Source: Armatimonadota bacterium (GTDB taxonomy: Bacteria > Bacteroidota > Ignavibacteria > OLB7). Taken from it: a DNA stretch of 62,980 nt. Positions 55,331 to 62,980 of this stretch are shown piece by piece; the stretch's first letter is position 1, and each line of letters begins with the position of its first letter. The notes below the pieces were generated by a model. The model made no database searches and was not told the DNA's origin. It saw only the letters and a program-made list of their open reading frames with translations. Made by a program: the position numbers and the translations under genes. Where the stretch lies: assembly GCA_020850315.1 (NCBI GenBank), contig JADZEY010000138.1, positions 1 to 62,980 on the forward strand, given 5' to 3'.

Positions 55331-55803
55331 ACATCGGTTGGTGCGTTGCGGGTAAGGCGGAACTGTGCGCGGCCATCAACCCGGAAGGTTTCATTGGCTG
55401 GCAGGATGACCTTCATGGTGTAGGCGCGCGTAACTGTCAGGCGGACTGAGTCGCCGTCTTGCGAGATGTAGTCGTTCCACTGGATGTCAATCTGGTCGGC
55501 ACTGTGGAACAAGTTCCAAGCAATCCGCATCTCTTCATCGCGGTTGAAGGCTACCTCGGCAGCGCGGTCGGGATTGTAGTAGCGGAACTGGAAATCAGGG
55601 TGAAGCAGGTTCCCATAAATCAGCGTGTCGCCGTAGGTGAAGGCATACTGGACGTTCTGGAACACCCCCGCCACCGTGCGCTGGTCGCCAAGTGCCGAAG
55701 AAAGATTGGAGAGGCCCGGCTCTAACTTCGGCGCAAACGGGTTGGTGCAGCTTGCCAACGCAAGCAGCAGCACAGCCAACATGATGGTGAGAGTGTTTTT
55801 CAA
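55291..55803 (-). CDS. Small lipoprotein of unknown function
   Basis: 170 residues if translated from the TTG at 55803 (LKNTLTIMLAVLLLALASC), which gives a positively charged lipoprotein signal with lipobox LASC. ATG 55782 is the alternative, but it starts inside the hydrophobic core. The open frame upstream to 55893 is a translation of the heptamer tract. The mature part has VFQNVQYAFTYGDTLIYGNL, then an RDEEMRIAWNLF stretch, GDSVRLTVTRAY and a last FRLTRNAPTDVWLIRTWFDE. It resembles the lipoprotein at 56030-56644 in pattern and may share a cystatin- or NTF2-like fold. It ends inside the start of the heparinase-like gene. Confidence 0.7.
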   Translation of the reverse strand: MKNTLTIMLAVLLLALASCTNPFAPKLEPGLSNLSSALGDQRTVAGVFQNVQYAFTYGDTLIYGNLLHPDFQFRYYNPDRAAEVAFNRDEEMRIAWNLFHSADQIDIQWNDYISQDGDSVRLTVTRAYTMKVILPANETFRVDGRAQFRLTRNAPTDVWLIRTWFDESNS

Positions 55804-56029
55804 ATGTCGAGTGAAAAGTGAAAAGTGAAAAGTGAAAAGTGAAGAGTGAAAAGTGAAGAGTGAAGAGTGAAGAGTGAAAAGTGAAAATATCAAGTGTCAG
55901 ATGAAGCTCTCTCTCTTCCTAATGGCTAAAGACCACCGACCACTGACCACTGACCGTCGAATCGAGAGTATCGAATGACCAATGACTACTGACTACTGAC
56001 TACTGACCAATGACCAATGACTCTTCCCC
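55804..56029. repeat. Intergenic heptanucleotide repeats
   Basis: About eleven copies of GTGAAAA or GTGAAGA run from 55810 to 55886. A second, mixed tract (GACCACT, GACTACT, GACCAAT) runs from about 55931 to 56022. The two tracts use different seven-base words but the same period. They separate the two lipoprotein genes. Confidence 0.85.
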
Positions 56030-56644
56030 CTAATTACTAAACCGCGCCTTTATCACCGACCAACTTGTTTTTCCCGGAATCGCGACATCGCGCCAGCTTG
56101 CGATTGCCCACTCGTTCAGCCGCGATAACCGCAAGGTAAGCTGTAACTCACCTTCGGCAACTTGTTCAACCGCAGTATGGGTGTGGGGAAAACGGGCAAG
56201 GTAGCTTGCGGTAAACTGGATAGAGTCGCCGATGGGAAGTTCGGTAATTTCCGATGGAGTAAACAGCACCGAGCAGGCAAGGTCGGGCTGAAGCTCGGCA
56301 AGAATTGTGCGGAGATATTTTTCCTCCCGCTCGATAGACCAATCGGCAAACAGGGTTGGCGCGGCTGCAATCCCTTGGGCCGAAGCAAAAAATCGGAAGG
56401 GGGGAAGCCCACGGCCGGAATCGCTGAAGCAACGGCGGTAATCGCTGGGATTCCCAAACTTCAGTGCGTTCTCAAGGTTCCGCAGCACCAACGTTGGCGC
56501 GGTTGGCGGCTCGAAGTTAGAACCCGCACTGGTTGGCGGCTCGGGGTCGCGTGTGGCAAACAGCCCGCAGCCAGCAATGGCGGCCCCCAACATCAGCAAT
56601 GCCGCGCAATACAGAATAGGGGTTGCTGTTGAACGGTGCTTCAT
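56030..56644 (-). CDS. Lipoprotein of unknown function, paralogous to 55291-55803
   Basis: 204 residues with a lipoprotein signal (ILYCAALLMLGAAIAGC, lipobox IAGC) and a Pro-rich spacer. The mature part: PTLVLRNLENALKFGNPSDY, then FADWSIEREEKYLRTILAEL, a GDSIQFTASY strand and LQLTLRLSRLNEWAIASWRD near the end. The order (NLENA helix, W-x-x-E-x-E helix, GDS strand, W-x-I-x-x-W-x-D end) matches the other lipoprotein, suggesting duplication. Function unknown. It follows the methyltransferase gene by 45 bases in a recR-led group. Confidence 0.75.
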   Translation of the reverse strand: MKHRSTATPILYCAALLMLGAAIAGCGLFATRDPEPPTSAGSNFEPPTAPTLVLRNLENALKFGNPSDYRRCFSDSGRGLPPFRFFASAQGIAAAPTLFADWSIEREEKYLRTILAELQPDLACSVLFTPSEITELPIGDSIQFTASYLARFPHTHTAVEQVAEGELQLTLRLSRLNEWAIASWRDVAIPGKTSWSVIKARFSN

Positions 56645-56689
56645 TTCCCCGGGATATTGTTGTTCATCGTTCTCTGTTTCGGTCCATGC

Positions 56690-57490
56690 TTACTCTGCCC
56701 GCGCAATCACCAGCATCCGTGCCGAGTGTTGGGGGTGGAATGCTGTCCCGTGATAATCACCGAACCATTGCACCGGAACCAGCCCCGCATCGTTCAACAT
56801 CTCTGCGATAGCTTCTGGCGAGTAAAGCCTAACCGATTCGTGAAACTCCATCTGTTCGGTTGCGGCATGGATGGTGATGGTTTTTTCCACGCGGTCGTCA
56901 ACAATCTGGCGGCGTTCCACCACTTCAAGATCATCCACCCATTTTGTGCTGGTGTTCATCAGCGAAGTACGCAAATGTTCTGGGTTCAGCAAGTCCAGCG
57001 CGTAGTGCCCACCCTGGCGCAGCGCGGCATGAACCCGTTCCAGCACCAGGAAGTCGTCGGCGGGGCTATCGAAGTAGCCGAAACTGGTGAACAGCTGCAC
57101 CACAAGGTCGAACTCCTGGTGAAATTCGATGTGACGCATGTCGGAACGAAGAAAACGGATGTGATCTTCCACCCCTTCTTTTGCGGCGGTGGCAAGTGCG
57201 TGGCCAAGCAGGGTAGGGGAAAGATCCACCGCCGTAACCTGGAACCCGTGGCGCGCCAGCGTGATCGAGTGGCGACCCGGCCCGCAGGCCAAATCAAGCG
57301 CGTGGGGTGGTGCTGGGTGCGGGGCGATAGGGATTGCCCGAAGAATCAGCTCCACACAATGTTCGGCTTCGGTGCGGTCGCGGTGGGCGTACAGCTTCAG
57401 GTACAGCGGGTTGCGGAACCAGCGTTCGAACCATTCTTCGCTCTGCTGGTGCGGTTCTGGCTGTGGCGCAGGGGTTGGATCAGGCTTCAA
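56690..57490 (-). CDS. Class I SAM-dependent methyltransferase
   Basis: 266 residues from the TTG at 57490, which has GGAGGGG four bases upstream; this start lies inside the 3' end of recR (overlap 11 bases). The open frame continues to 57562 but only in recR's shadow. Motif I is [15 protein letters not shown], with [14 protein letters not shown] (acidic residue binding ribose) and [20 protein letters not shown] later. A C-terminal antiparallel sheet (about 150-260) is typical of the family's small-molecule methylases. The substrate is unknown. Translational coupling to recR is likely. Confidence 0.82.
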   Translation of the reverse strand: MKPDPTPAPQPEPHQQSEEWFERWFRNPLYLKLYAHRDRTEAEHCVELILRAIPIAPHPAPPHALDLACGPGRHSITLARHGFQVTAVDLSPTLLGHALATAAKEGVEDHIRFLRSDMRHIEFHQEFDLVVQLFTSFGYFDSPADDFLVLERVHAALRQGGHYALDLLNPEHLRTSLMNTSTKWVDDLEVVERRQIVDDRVEKTITIHAATEQMEFHESVRLYSPEAIAEMLNDAGLVPVQWFGDYHGTAFHPQHSARMLVIARAE

Positions 57491-58076
57491 CGCGCCCCTC
57501 CAATGCTCGGGAGATGGTTGCTTCGTCCACAAACTCCAACGCCGACCCCAACGGGACTCCACGGGCGATGCGGGTGACTTTCACACCAAGCGGTTTCAGC
57601 AGTTTGGCCAGGTAGAGCGTGGTCATTTCCCCTTCAACGTTGGGGTTCAGCGCAAGGATCACCTCTTGGTCGCCGCTGCCGATTCGTGCCAGCAGTTCTT
57701 TGATTTTCAGGTCGTCCGGCCCCACGCCATCCAGCGGGTGGATCACGCCGCCAAGCACGTGGTACAGGCCGTGGTAGTCGTTGGTTTTTTCCACGGCCAG
57801 CACGTCGCTTGGTTCGCCAACAACGCAGATCACGTTCCTGTCCCGCTTTGGTGATTGGCAGATTGCGCAGGGATCCTGCTCGGTGATGTTCTGGCAGATG
57901 GTGCAGTAGGCGGTTTTGTCCTTCATATCCACAAGGGCGCGGGCCATTGCCACCACCTCCTCGCGGGGTTGTTTCAGCAGATAGAGTGCGATGCGTTGCG
58001 CAGTCTTGCGGCCAATGGTGGGAAGGCTGCTTAAGTGTTCGATAACCGATTCAAGCGATTGAGAAGTATGGAGCAT
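57480..58076 (-). CDS. recR: Recombination mediator protein RecR
   Basis: 198 residues. Order is typical: helix-hairpin-helix ([20 protein letters not shown], residues 15-34), zinc finger [16 protein letters not shown], Toprim domain ([20 protein letters not shown] with Glu; [13 protein letters not shown]), and the final [20 protein letters not shown]. It loads RecA onto SSB-coated gaps together with RecO/RecF. Normal length. First gene of a run of minus-strand genes down to the flippase. Confidence 0.96.
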   Translation of the reverse strand: MLHTSQSLESVIEHLSSLPTIGRKTAQRIALYLLKQPREEVVAMARALVDMKDKTAYCTICQNITEQDPCAICQSPKRDRNVICVVGEPSDVLAVEKTNDYHGLYHVLGGVIHPLDGVGPDDLKIKELLARIGSGDQEVILALNPNVEGEMTTLYLAKLLKPLGVKVTRIARGVPLGSALEFVDEATISRALEGRVEA

Positions 58077-58262
58077 GATGCTGGGAAACGTTGAGGCCTG
58101 GATAACTATTTGGCAATATCACCCATTGAATTGTGGCTGTATCGTTGAAGTTTCTTTCAGGTTGTGAAAATATCCTGTATGTTCGGCACGGTTTGGCAAT
58201 CACACACACATTATGGCCAAGCCAGCAGCATCAATCAACAATCAAAAAAAGGGGAAACGACC

Positions 58263-58838
58263 ATGAGCCTTGTTGACCGCGCAAAAAGCATCATCACAAC
58301 GCCCAAGACCGAATGGCCAGTTATCGAAACCGAGGAGCCGGATACCGGAGCGTTAATCACCGGGTATGCGTTGCCGCTGATGCTGATACCTGTTATTGGC
58401 ACACTAATCGGCAGCGGGTTGTTGGGGCCGTTGGGGTTGATGTTCGGTGTAGCAATGGGGGTTGCCTCATTGATATCATCGTTAGTTGGCACCTTCATTT
58501 CCGCGTTTGTTGTGAACGCGCTTGCGTCGTCGTTCGGGTCGGTACCGAACCAAGGGCGCGCGTTCCAGTTGGTGATTTACTCCAACACTCCGGCATGGGT
58601 GGCTGGTATCTTGGCCATTGTCCCAGTTCTTGGCGGATTTGCAGCAATGGCTGGTGGGCTCTACGGCATCTACCTGATGTACTTGGGGCTTCCACACACC
58701 ATGCAAACGCCGGACGATAAACGGGTTGTGTATGTCATCGTCGCGTTGGTTGTGAACATCGTTGTGTACGTTGTGCTGGCCGGAATCCTTGCAACAGCGG
58801 TCTTGGGAATGTTTGGCCTAACAATGCTTGGGCGGTAG
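58263..58838 (+). CDS. Yip1-domain integral membrane protein
   Basis: 191 residues from ATG 58263, with AAAGGGGAAA upstream. A conserved polar start (SLVDRAKSIITTPKTEWPVI) is followed by about five membrane segments (ALPLMLIPVIGTLIGSGLL, VASLISSLVGTFISAFVV, AWVAGILAIVPVLGGFAAM, YVIVALVVNIVVYVVLAGIL). The N-terminal 'DRAKxII..P..EW..I..E' motif is characteristic of bacterial Yip1 family proteins. Function in bacteria is unknown. It is divergent from recR and convergent with pccB, with a terminator between. Confidence 0.85.
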   Translation: MSLVDRAKSIITTPKTEWPVIETEEPDTGALITGYALPLMLIPVIGTLIGSGLLGPLGLMFGVAMGVASLISSLVGTFISAFVVNALASSFGSVPNQGRAFQLVIYSNTPAWVAGILAIVPVLGGFAAMAGGLYGIYLMYLGLPHTMQTPDDKRVVYVIVALVVNIVVYVVLAGILATAVLGMFGLTMLGR

Positions 58839-58870
58839 CCTTATCGCCAGCAGAACCAACAGATTTCATG

Positions 58871-58910
58871 AACAGCGGCCACCCGGTAACGGTGGCCGCT
58901 GTTGTTGTTG
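58871..58910 (+). terminator. Terminator between the Yip1-like gene and pccB
   Basis: AACAGCGGCCACC and GGTGGCCGCTGTT form a perfect 13-bp stem (58871-58883 and 58891-58903) with loop CGGTAAC, followed by the T-rich GTTGTTGTTGG. It lies between two convergent genes. Confidence 0.8.
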
Positions 58911-58933
58911 TTGGACTGCTACACCTGCACCCG

Positions 58934-60559
58934 CTACAACGGCAAATTCCCATGCTTGCGCCACGGGTTGGTGTCCTGCTTGTTCCGCAGCAGCCGCAGC
59001 GCGTGGATCAGGCGCGGGCGGGTGTCGGCTGGCTCGATTACATCGTCAATGTAGCCACGTTCGGCGGCAAGGTAGGGGTGGGCGAATTTCTGGCGGTACT
59101 CGGCATCTTTTGCCGCCAGCGCGGCTTCGGGATCGGCGGATTCGGCAATCTCCTTGCGGAACAAAATCTCCACCGCGCCTTTGCTCCCCATCACCGCAAT
59201 CTCTGCGCTTGGCCATGCCACGTTGAAATCCCCACGGATATGCTTGCTGTTCATCACGTCGTACGCACCGCCGTAGGCTTTGCGGGTGATGACTGTCATT
59301 TTGGGAACGGTGGCTTCGCAGAACGCATACAGCAGCTTGGCCCCATGCCGGATGATCCCCCGCCACTCCTGGTCGGTTCCGGGAAGGAACCCTGGGACAT
59401 CCTCGAACACCACCAACGGGATATTGAAGCAATCGCAGAACCGAACAAACCGTGCACCTTTCACCGAAGCATCAATATCCAACACCCCGGCAAGCACCGC
59501 CGGTTGGTTGGCAACAATCCCAACGGCCTGGCCGCCAAGCCGCGCAAACCCCACCACAATGTTATCGGCAAAGCCTTCGTGGATTTCCATGAACGAGCGC
59601 TGGTCAACCACGCGGTTAATCACTTCCTTGATGTCGTAGGGCTTGTTTGGGTTGTCGGGGATGATTGCGTTCAGCATGAAGTCGCGGCGGTCGTCGGGGT
59701 CGTCAAGGCTGATGGTTGGTGGCTGTTCGCGGTTGTTCTGCGGCATGTAGCCAAGCATCCGCCGGATTGCCATCAGGGCATCCACCTCGGTCCGCTCGGC
59801 AAGGTGCGCAACCCCCGATTTGGTTGCGTGGGTGGCTGCGCCGCCAAGCTCTTCCTGCGTTACGTCTTCGTGGGTGACGGTTTTCACAACGTTGGGGCCG
59901 GTCACGAACATGTAGCTGGAGCCTTGCACCATCACCACAAAGTCGGTGATGGCTGGGGAATAGACAGCCCCGCCGGCACAGGGGCCAAGAATGGCCGAGA
60001 TTTGCGGGATCACCCCGGAAGCCAACGTGTTCCGCAAGAAAATATCGGCATACCCACCCAACGATACCACCCCTTCCTGGATTCGCGCGCCGCCGGAATC
60101 GTTCAATCCAACCACCGGCGCGCCGATCTTCATGGCAAGGTCCATCACCTTGCAAATCTTCTCGGCATGGGCTTCCGACAGCGACCCACCGAACACCGTG
60201 AAATCCTGCGAGAAGACGCAGACCGTCCGCCCGTTAATCGTCCCGGTTCCGGTGACAACGCCATCGCCTAAGTAGCGTTGTTCGTCCAATCCAAAATCGC
60301 GCGAGCGGTGCTGCACAAAAGCATCTATTTCCACAAAACTCCCTTCATCTAACAGTGCTTCAAGCCGTTCGCGGGCGGTCAGCTTCCCTTTTTTGTGTTG
60401 ATCCTGAACCCGCCGCTGGCCGCCGCCAAGTCGTGACTCGGCGCGCATCCGCCCCAGTCGCTCGAACGGGTTTTCGGCGGGCACGGGTTCGGGCGTTGCT
60501 GCTGTGGTTGCGCCGTTACCAGTGGCGGTTGCGGTTCCAACAAGTTCTTGTTCGGTCAT
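58934..60559 (-). CDS. pccB: Acyl-CoA carboxylase carboxyltransferase beta subunit (propionyl/methylmalonyl type)
   Basis: 541 residues. After an unusual ~25-residue Ala/Thr-rich N-terminus, the carboxyltransferase core starts at [20 protein letters not shown]. Both crotonase-like halves are present: [20 protein letters not shown], with the oxyanion [16 protein letters not shown], and in the second half [20 protein letters not shown] and [21 protein letters not shown]-terminal [18 protein letters not shown]. This matches PccB/MmdA, which transfers carboxyl between biotin and propionyl-CoA. The alpha/biotin-carrier subunits are not in the window, so whether it is PccB or a Na+-pumping methylmalonyl-CoA decarboxylase alpha subunit stays open. 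Confidence 0.93.
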   Translation of the reverse strand: MTEQELVGTATATGNGATTAATPEPVPAENPFERLGRMRAESRLGGGQRRVQDQHKKGKLTARERLEALLDEGSFVEIDAFVQHRSRDFGLDEQRYLGDGVVTGTGTINGRTVCVFSQDFTVFGGSLSEAHAEKICKVMDLAMKIGAPVVGLNDSGGARIQEGVVSLGGYADIFLRNTLASGVIPQISAILGPCAGGAVYSPAITDFVVMVQGSSYMFVTGPNVVKTVTHEDVTQEELGGAATHATKSGVAHLAERTEVDALMAIRRMLGYMPQNNREQPPTISLDDPDDRRDFMLNAIIPDNPNKPYDIKEVINRVVDQRSFMEIHEGFADNIVVGFARLGGQAVGIVANQPAVLAGVLDIDASVKGARFVRFCDCFNIPLVVFEDVPGFLPGTDQEWRGIIRHGAKLLYAFCEATVPKMTVITRKAYGGAYDVMNSKHIRGDFNVAWPSAEIAVMGSKGAVEILFRKEIAESADPEAALAAKDAEYRQKFAHPYLAAERGYIDDVIEPADTRPRLIHALRLLRNKQDTNPWRKHGNLPL

Positions 60560-60968
60560 TGTTCGGTATTGATGCTGTGTTTGAAAAACGTAGGCGAAGT
60601 TACGAAATGGAGAACGCGTATGGAGGTATCCTCGGAATTATACCCGGGGCAATGGAGCTTGCGAAACCTACAGAGAAACGCACTACCCTTCCGGCACAAT
60701 CAACAGCGATGTGGCCTTCCACAGCGGCAACCCTGTCTCCATGTCGAAATCACGCGAAAGGGTTGCCCCGTGCAGCTCGGTGATGACGACTTCGCAGGCG
60801 TGGGCAATGGTTTACGCTGGTGGTGTGTGGTTTTCTTCTGATAGTGGTGCGGGGAGTGCTACAGCGAATCGTTGTGGGGCAGTCCAGCCAGAGCACAGGG
60901 GTTATCAGCTGCCGCGTGCTTCATCACCAGTATTGAATGAGGTCTGTATCTTTCCCATTTCGAGTATA
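60560..60968. other. Intergenic region upstream of pccB
   Basis: About 410 bases that include the pccB promoter. Short frames are visible but none has protein character. The GC content drops sharply at about 60960, marking the edge of the AT-rich island. Confidence 0.4.
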
Positions 60969-61703
60969 TTATTTTTTTTGTGGAGCTGATAATGCAGGGA
61001 TTGCCAGTGTAGGGTATTCATGAGTGAAATTATACCAATTGACAGTGTTGATGTATCCTGTAACTGCTGGGCACACCCTCTTTTTTTTACGATTCTGATT
61101 TTTATAGTTTTGATAAAAATTGGCCTGTAATAATTTCCAATGGAATGATGTAGTATATGGGGCTTTCATGTCTTCAGTTGTTAGGTTGTTAAGGAACCAT
61201 TCAATTTGATTATTACTAGGAGGTGTACTAAAAACCATAATCGGTAAGCATCCTTCTTCTTGATAAACGTCTTCAAGGTCATCATTTAGATTAAATCCCG
61301 TAGATGGAACAGGCATCTTCCAAATGTAGAAATCTTGGAAATTATTTTTTGAATTCAATAGAGGAGTGTCTTTTGAAAATTTCATAATAAGAACAATAGA
61401 TAATTTTAAAGAATCATCCGACTCGGCACACATTAGCGTATGAATACTTGTGTCGTTCTCACAAGAAATAAATCTGATTGCAGATAGTAGTCTTATTTTA
61501 AATTTCACATTATCTAAATAACCGTATAAAAATCTATTCTTGTTTATTTCTTGTTCTGTAGCATTAATTAATTTAATTGAATCTTTTTGATTAAGTGGCA
61601 AATTGAATGTATTTGCTGCTGATTTGTAAGTATAAATCCATAGCATTATCATCAATTTAATAATTGATGATAATGCTATGGAGAAATATTTTTTGTTTGC
61701 CAT
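60969..61703 (-). CDS. AT-rich exported protein of unknown function
   Basis: 244 residues from ATG 61703 (MANKKYFSIALSSIIKLMIM, then LWIYTYKSAA), which gives a lysine-rich start and a hydrophobic core, so the product is probably exported or membrane-anchored. The open frame upstream to 62015 has a mixed composition and crosses a CCCGCCTTCGCGGG palindrome, so it was not used. The mature part is hydrophilic (Asn/Lys/Ile-rich) with segments LSAIRFISCENDTSIHTLMC, LKLSIVLIMKFSKDTPLL and LNDDLEDVYQEEGCLPIMVF. No family is recognised. Base composition is far from the surrounding genes, which suggests transfer. A 46-nt palindrome lies inside the signal-peptide region. Confidence 0.6.
   Translation of the reverse strand: MANKKYFSIALSSIIKLMIMLWIYTYKSAANTFNLPLNQKDSIKLINATEQEINKNRFLYGYLDNVKFKIRLLSAIRFISCENDTSIHTLMCAESDDSLKLSIVLIMKFSKDTPLLNSKNNFQDFYIWKMPVPSTGFNLNDDLEDVYQEEGCLPIMVFSTPPSNNQIEWFLNNLTTEDMKAPYTTSFHWKLLQANFYQNYKNQNRKKKRVCPAVTGYINTVNWYNFTHEYPTLAIPALSAPQKK
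61637..61682. repeat. 21-bp inverted repeat inside a signal-peptide coding region
   Basis: Arms 61637-61657 and 61662-61682 are perfectly complementary (CCATAGCATTATCATCAATT and AATTGATGATAATGCTATGG, plus one outer T/A pair) with loop TAAT. In the mRNA this hairpin would start 21 nucleotides after the ATG of the gene at 60969-61703. Confidence 0.92.
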
Positions 61704-62108
61704 TGTTATTGGTTTGTAAGTTTTTATGAAAAAAGTAGTTTTTTGTTGAGGCTTCGGCACGAAAAATAAGTAGGTAGAAAGTCTGCCGTCTGCCATGTTA
61801 TGTCCGCGTGCATTGAGATTGCGAAATTCTATCCCTGTCAGGTCTTGTAGATTCCCGCCTTCGCGGGTGACAATTTTGTAAACTGAAGACACGCGAGCAT
61901 GCCATACGGTGTCATGAATTATATTTTGAGCAAAAATATCATAGAGGAAATCATGGAGTGCAAAATTATTTCCTAATCGAATAAAAGAATTTTGCGACAA
62001 CACTCTCGTTACCATTTCTGCGAAGGCGGAAAGCTATAGAGACTATTACTGCACACAGTTTCGTAGAACTCCGCGAACATTTTTTAGCGACTCACACAAA
62101 AACATACA
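61704..62108. other. Intergenic region within the AT-rich island
   Basis: About 400 bases. It includes a palindromic CCCGCCTTCGCGGG element near 61848-61861 and a related GCGAAGGCGGAAA at 62023-62035. The composition changes locally to higher GC in between. No gene is supported beyond the unused 5' extension of the downstream frame. Confidence 0.4.
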
Positions 62109-62865
62109 TTATCGCCTCCATTTTCCTATAATATTTAATTCTTCCATTGTATCCTTAAGATACAATTTTCCATTAACTATATCCCATACAAAAAAATCCC
62201 CTTTAATTATTGAAGTTCCATCTTTAATAGCAAGATTATAAATTTCATCTAATATTTTTATTAAATCATTTATTAAGTTATTGCTTATATTTTTATTTTC
62301 TGATTTGAGAATTTGAATTAAAAATAAAGTCATAGCGACCGCATCTAAATATGCTGATTTTTTATCTACAGAGCCATCATTGAGCATCATTAATAATATA
62401 GCAGCAAAAAACGTAGAAACGAATACGTCTGCTGGTGTAGTAATGCTTTTTTGTGGCATTACTAGGCTAATTATCCCAGCAATATGAGCATTAAATTTTA
62501 CACTATTAGTATTGCGATTTTTACTAATATAAACAGAATCAAAGAAACCAGATAGGTTGATTGAAAAAGAACTATAACCAAGTAATCCATCAAATAATGA
62601 CAATAAATCCTGAACCTCTGGATATAAATACATATCCATTGCTTGTCTTATTGCTTCCTTTTCGCTATCAGTAAATGTCTCTCCTGTAAAAGGATTTACC
62701 CCAGCGGAATGTGCGTCTTCGATAAATCGTATTTTAGGAGGGGTTTTCCTTGGATTAGGATGGCTTGGATCTATCATAGCCCAACTCGGCACTTTATCTG
62801 GCACTATCGGGACGCTAGGTGCTCTCCCTTTTCCATCATATCCGGTAATAATGCGAGATATTCCC
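62109..62865 (-). pseudogene. AT-rich gene cut at its 5' end by an IS; possible toxin C-terminal region
   Basis: About 252 residues of open frame from the IS junction at about 62865; the first codon (TTG) is at the junction itself, so the true start is missing. A Pro/Ser-rich linker (GRAPSVPIVPDKVPSWAMID) and AHSAGVNPFTGETFTDSEKE are followed by a helical half with hydrophobic stretches (AHIAGIISLVMP; DVFVSTFFAAILLMMLND; YLDAVAMTLFLIQILKS) and a C-terminal DFFVWDIVNGKLYLKDTMEE. The NPFTGE-type linker before a variable helical domain resembles the layout of polymorphic-toxin C-termini, but no toxin fold is recognised. With the downstream exported gene it could form a toxin/immunity-like pair; this is inference. 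Confidence 0.5.
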
Positions 62866-62980
62866 AAAAGTTGTGTACGGCATACCCGGAAGTGTTGTCG
62901 TTGATAGTCGTTAGGCAGCCCGAGCGGTGATCAGGTGCTGCGGGGAACCCTCAGCCATCGGCGGATCATCGTTGGCTTGA
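62865..62980 (-). mobile_element. End of an insertion sequence (transposase stop side)
   Basis: Reading the minus strand, a 22-codon frame entering from the window edge (QANDDPPMAEGSPQHLITAR, then AA) ends at a TAA at 62913-62911. After 17 bases come CACTTCCGGGTATGCCG (62894-62878) and TACACAACTTTTG (62877-62865). These two blocks are the counterpart of the ones at 75-116 in opposite orientation. The frame would be the C-terminus of the transposase. Because left and right ends match one element and both lie with the transposase on the minus strand, the window may sit between two copies of the same IS, or be a contig broken at them. Confidence 0.6.

Noticed and set aside
55804-55893. N-terminal extension of the lipoprotein (SLFTFHSSLFTF repeats)
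   Set aside because: It is a translation of the heptamer tract; the lipoprotein signal starts at about 55803.
61704-62015. 5' extension of the AT-rich exported gene
   Set aside because: It crosses a palindromic GC-rich element and destroys the signal peptide that begins at 61703.

Overview
The window looks like a moderately GC-rich chromosome segment from the Bacteroidota/Chlorobiota (FCB) assemblage, possibly a Candidatus Kapabacteria-like lineage. This lineage call is an inference. It rests on two secreted BNR-type proteins with T9SS-type C-terminal sorting domains, a BshB1-like deacetylase, lptB, many lipoproteins, a giant FN3/TANFOR-like exoprotein and a dense load of intergenic repeats. 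There are no tRNA or rRNA genes and no CRISPR array that I can see. Both edges carry the ends of what looks like one insertion-sequence family: start codon plus terminal repeat on the left, stop codon plus terminal repeat on the right. Each edge cuts a neighbouring gene, so the window may be a contig broken at IS copies.

Layout. 1-436: IS end and a truncated outer-membrane protein. 0.8-5.6 kb: typA, a palindromic repeat mosaic and a large GAF-domain protein. 5.6-8.0 kb: a PstI/BsuBI-like type II restriction-modification pair. 8.0-24.4 kb: a TPR/HTH regulator facing a three-gene surface cluster of a beta-barrel, a 3413-residue exoprotein with seven internal repeats and an FN3 protein. 24.4-25.1 kb: a 97-bp repeat array. 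25.3-28.7 kb: a compact operon of htrA, lptB, a secreted hypothetical and mogA. 28.9-32.7 kb: alpha/beta hydrolase, repeats, cysS and a lipoprotein. 32.7-42.7 kb: bshB1, two T9SS-secreted BNR proteins, dacB and a flavin reductase. 42.9-50.3 kb: a defence island with a helicase remnant, a HigB/HigA-ImmA toxin-antitoxin pair, a small gene and a type III restriction-modification system. 50.5-60.6 kb: recA, flippase, heparinase-like protein, two related lipoproteins, methyltransferase, recR, a Yip1-like membrane protein and pccB. 61-62.9 kb: an AT-rich foreign island with two unknown genes, the upstream one cut by the right-hand IS end.

Main points of interest. The divergent regulator plus barrel, giant exoprotein and FN3 protein looks like one envelope system; the giant gene grew by duplication of two-repeat units and has a decayed copy of its own 3' end just after its stop. 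In the defence island the methyltransferase carries an AT-rich target-recognition segment between GC-rich catalytic halves, which suggests specificity exchange. The AT-rich island may be a toxin/immunity-like pair, and the second gene has a near-perfect 46-nt palindrome inside its signal-peptide coding region. At least five different intergenic heptanucleotide repeat tracts, a 67-bp T7G7 repeat and a 15-bp repeat directly upstream of an exported protein add further structure.
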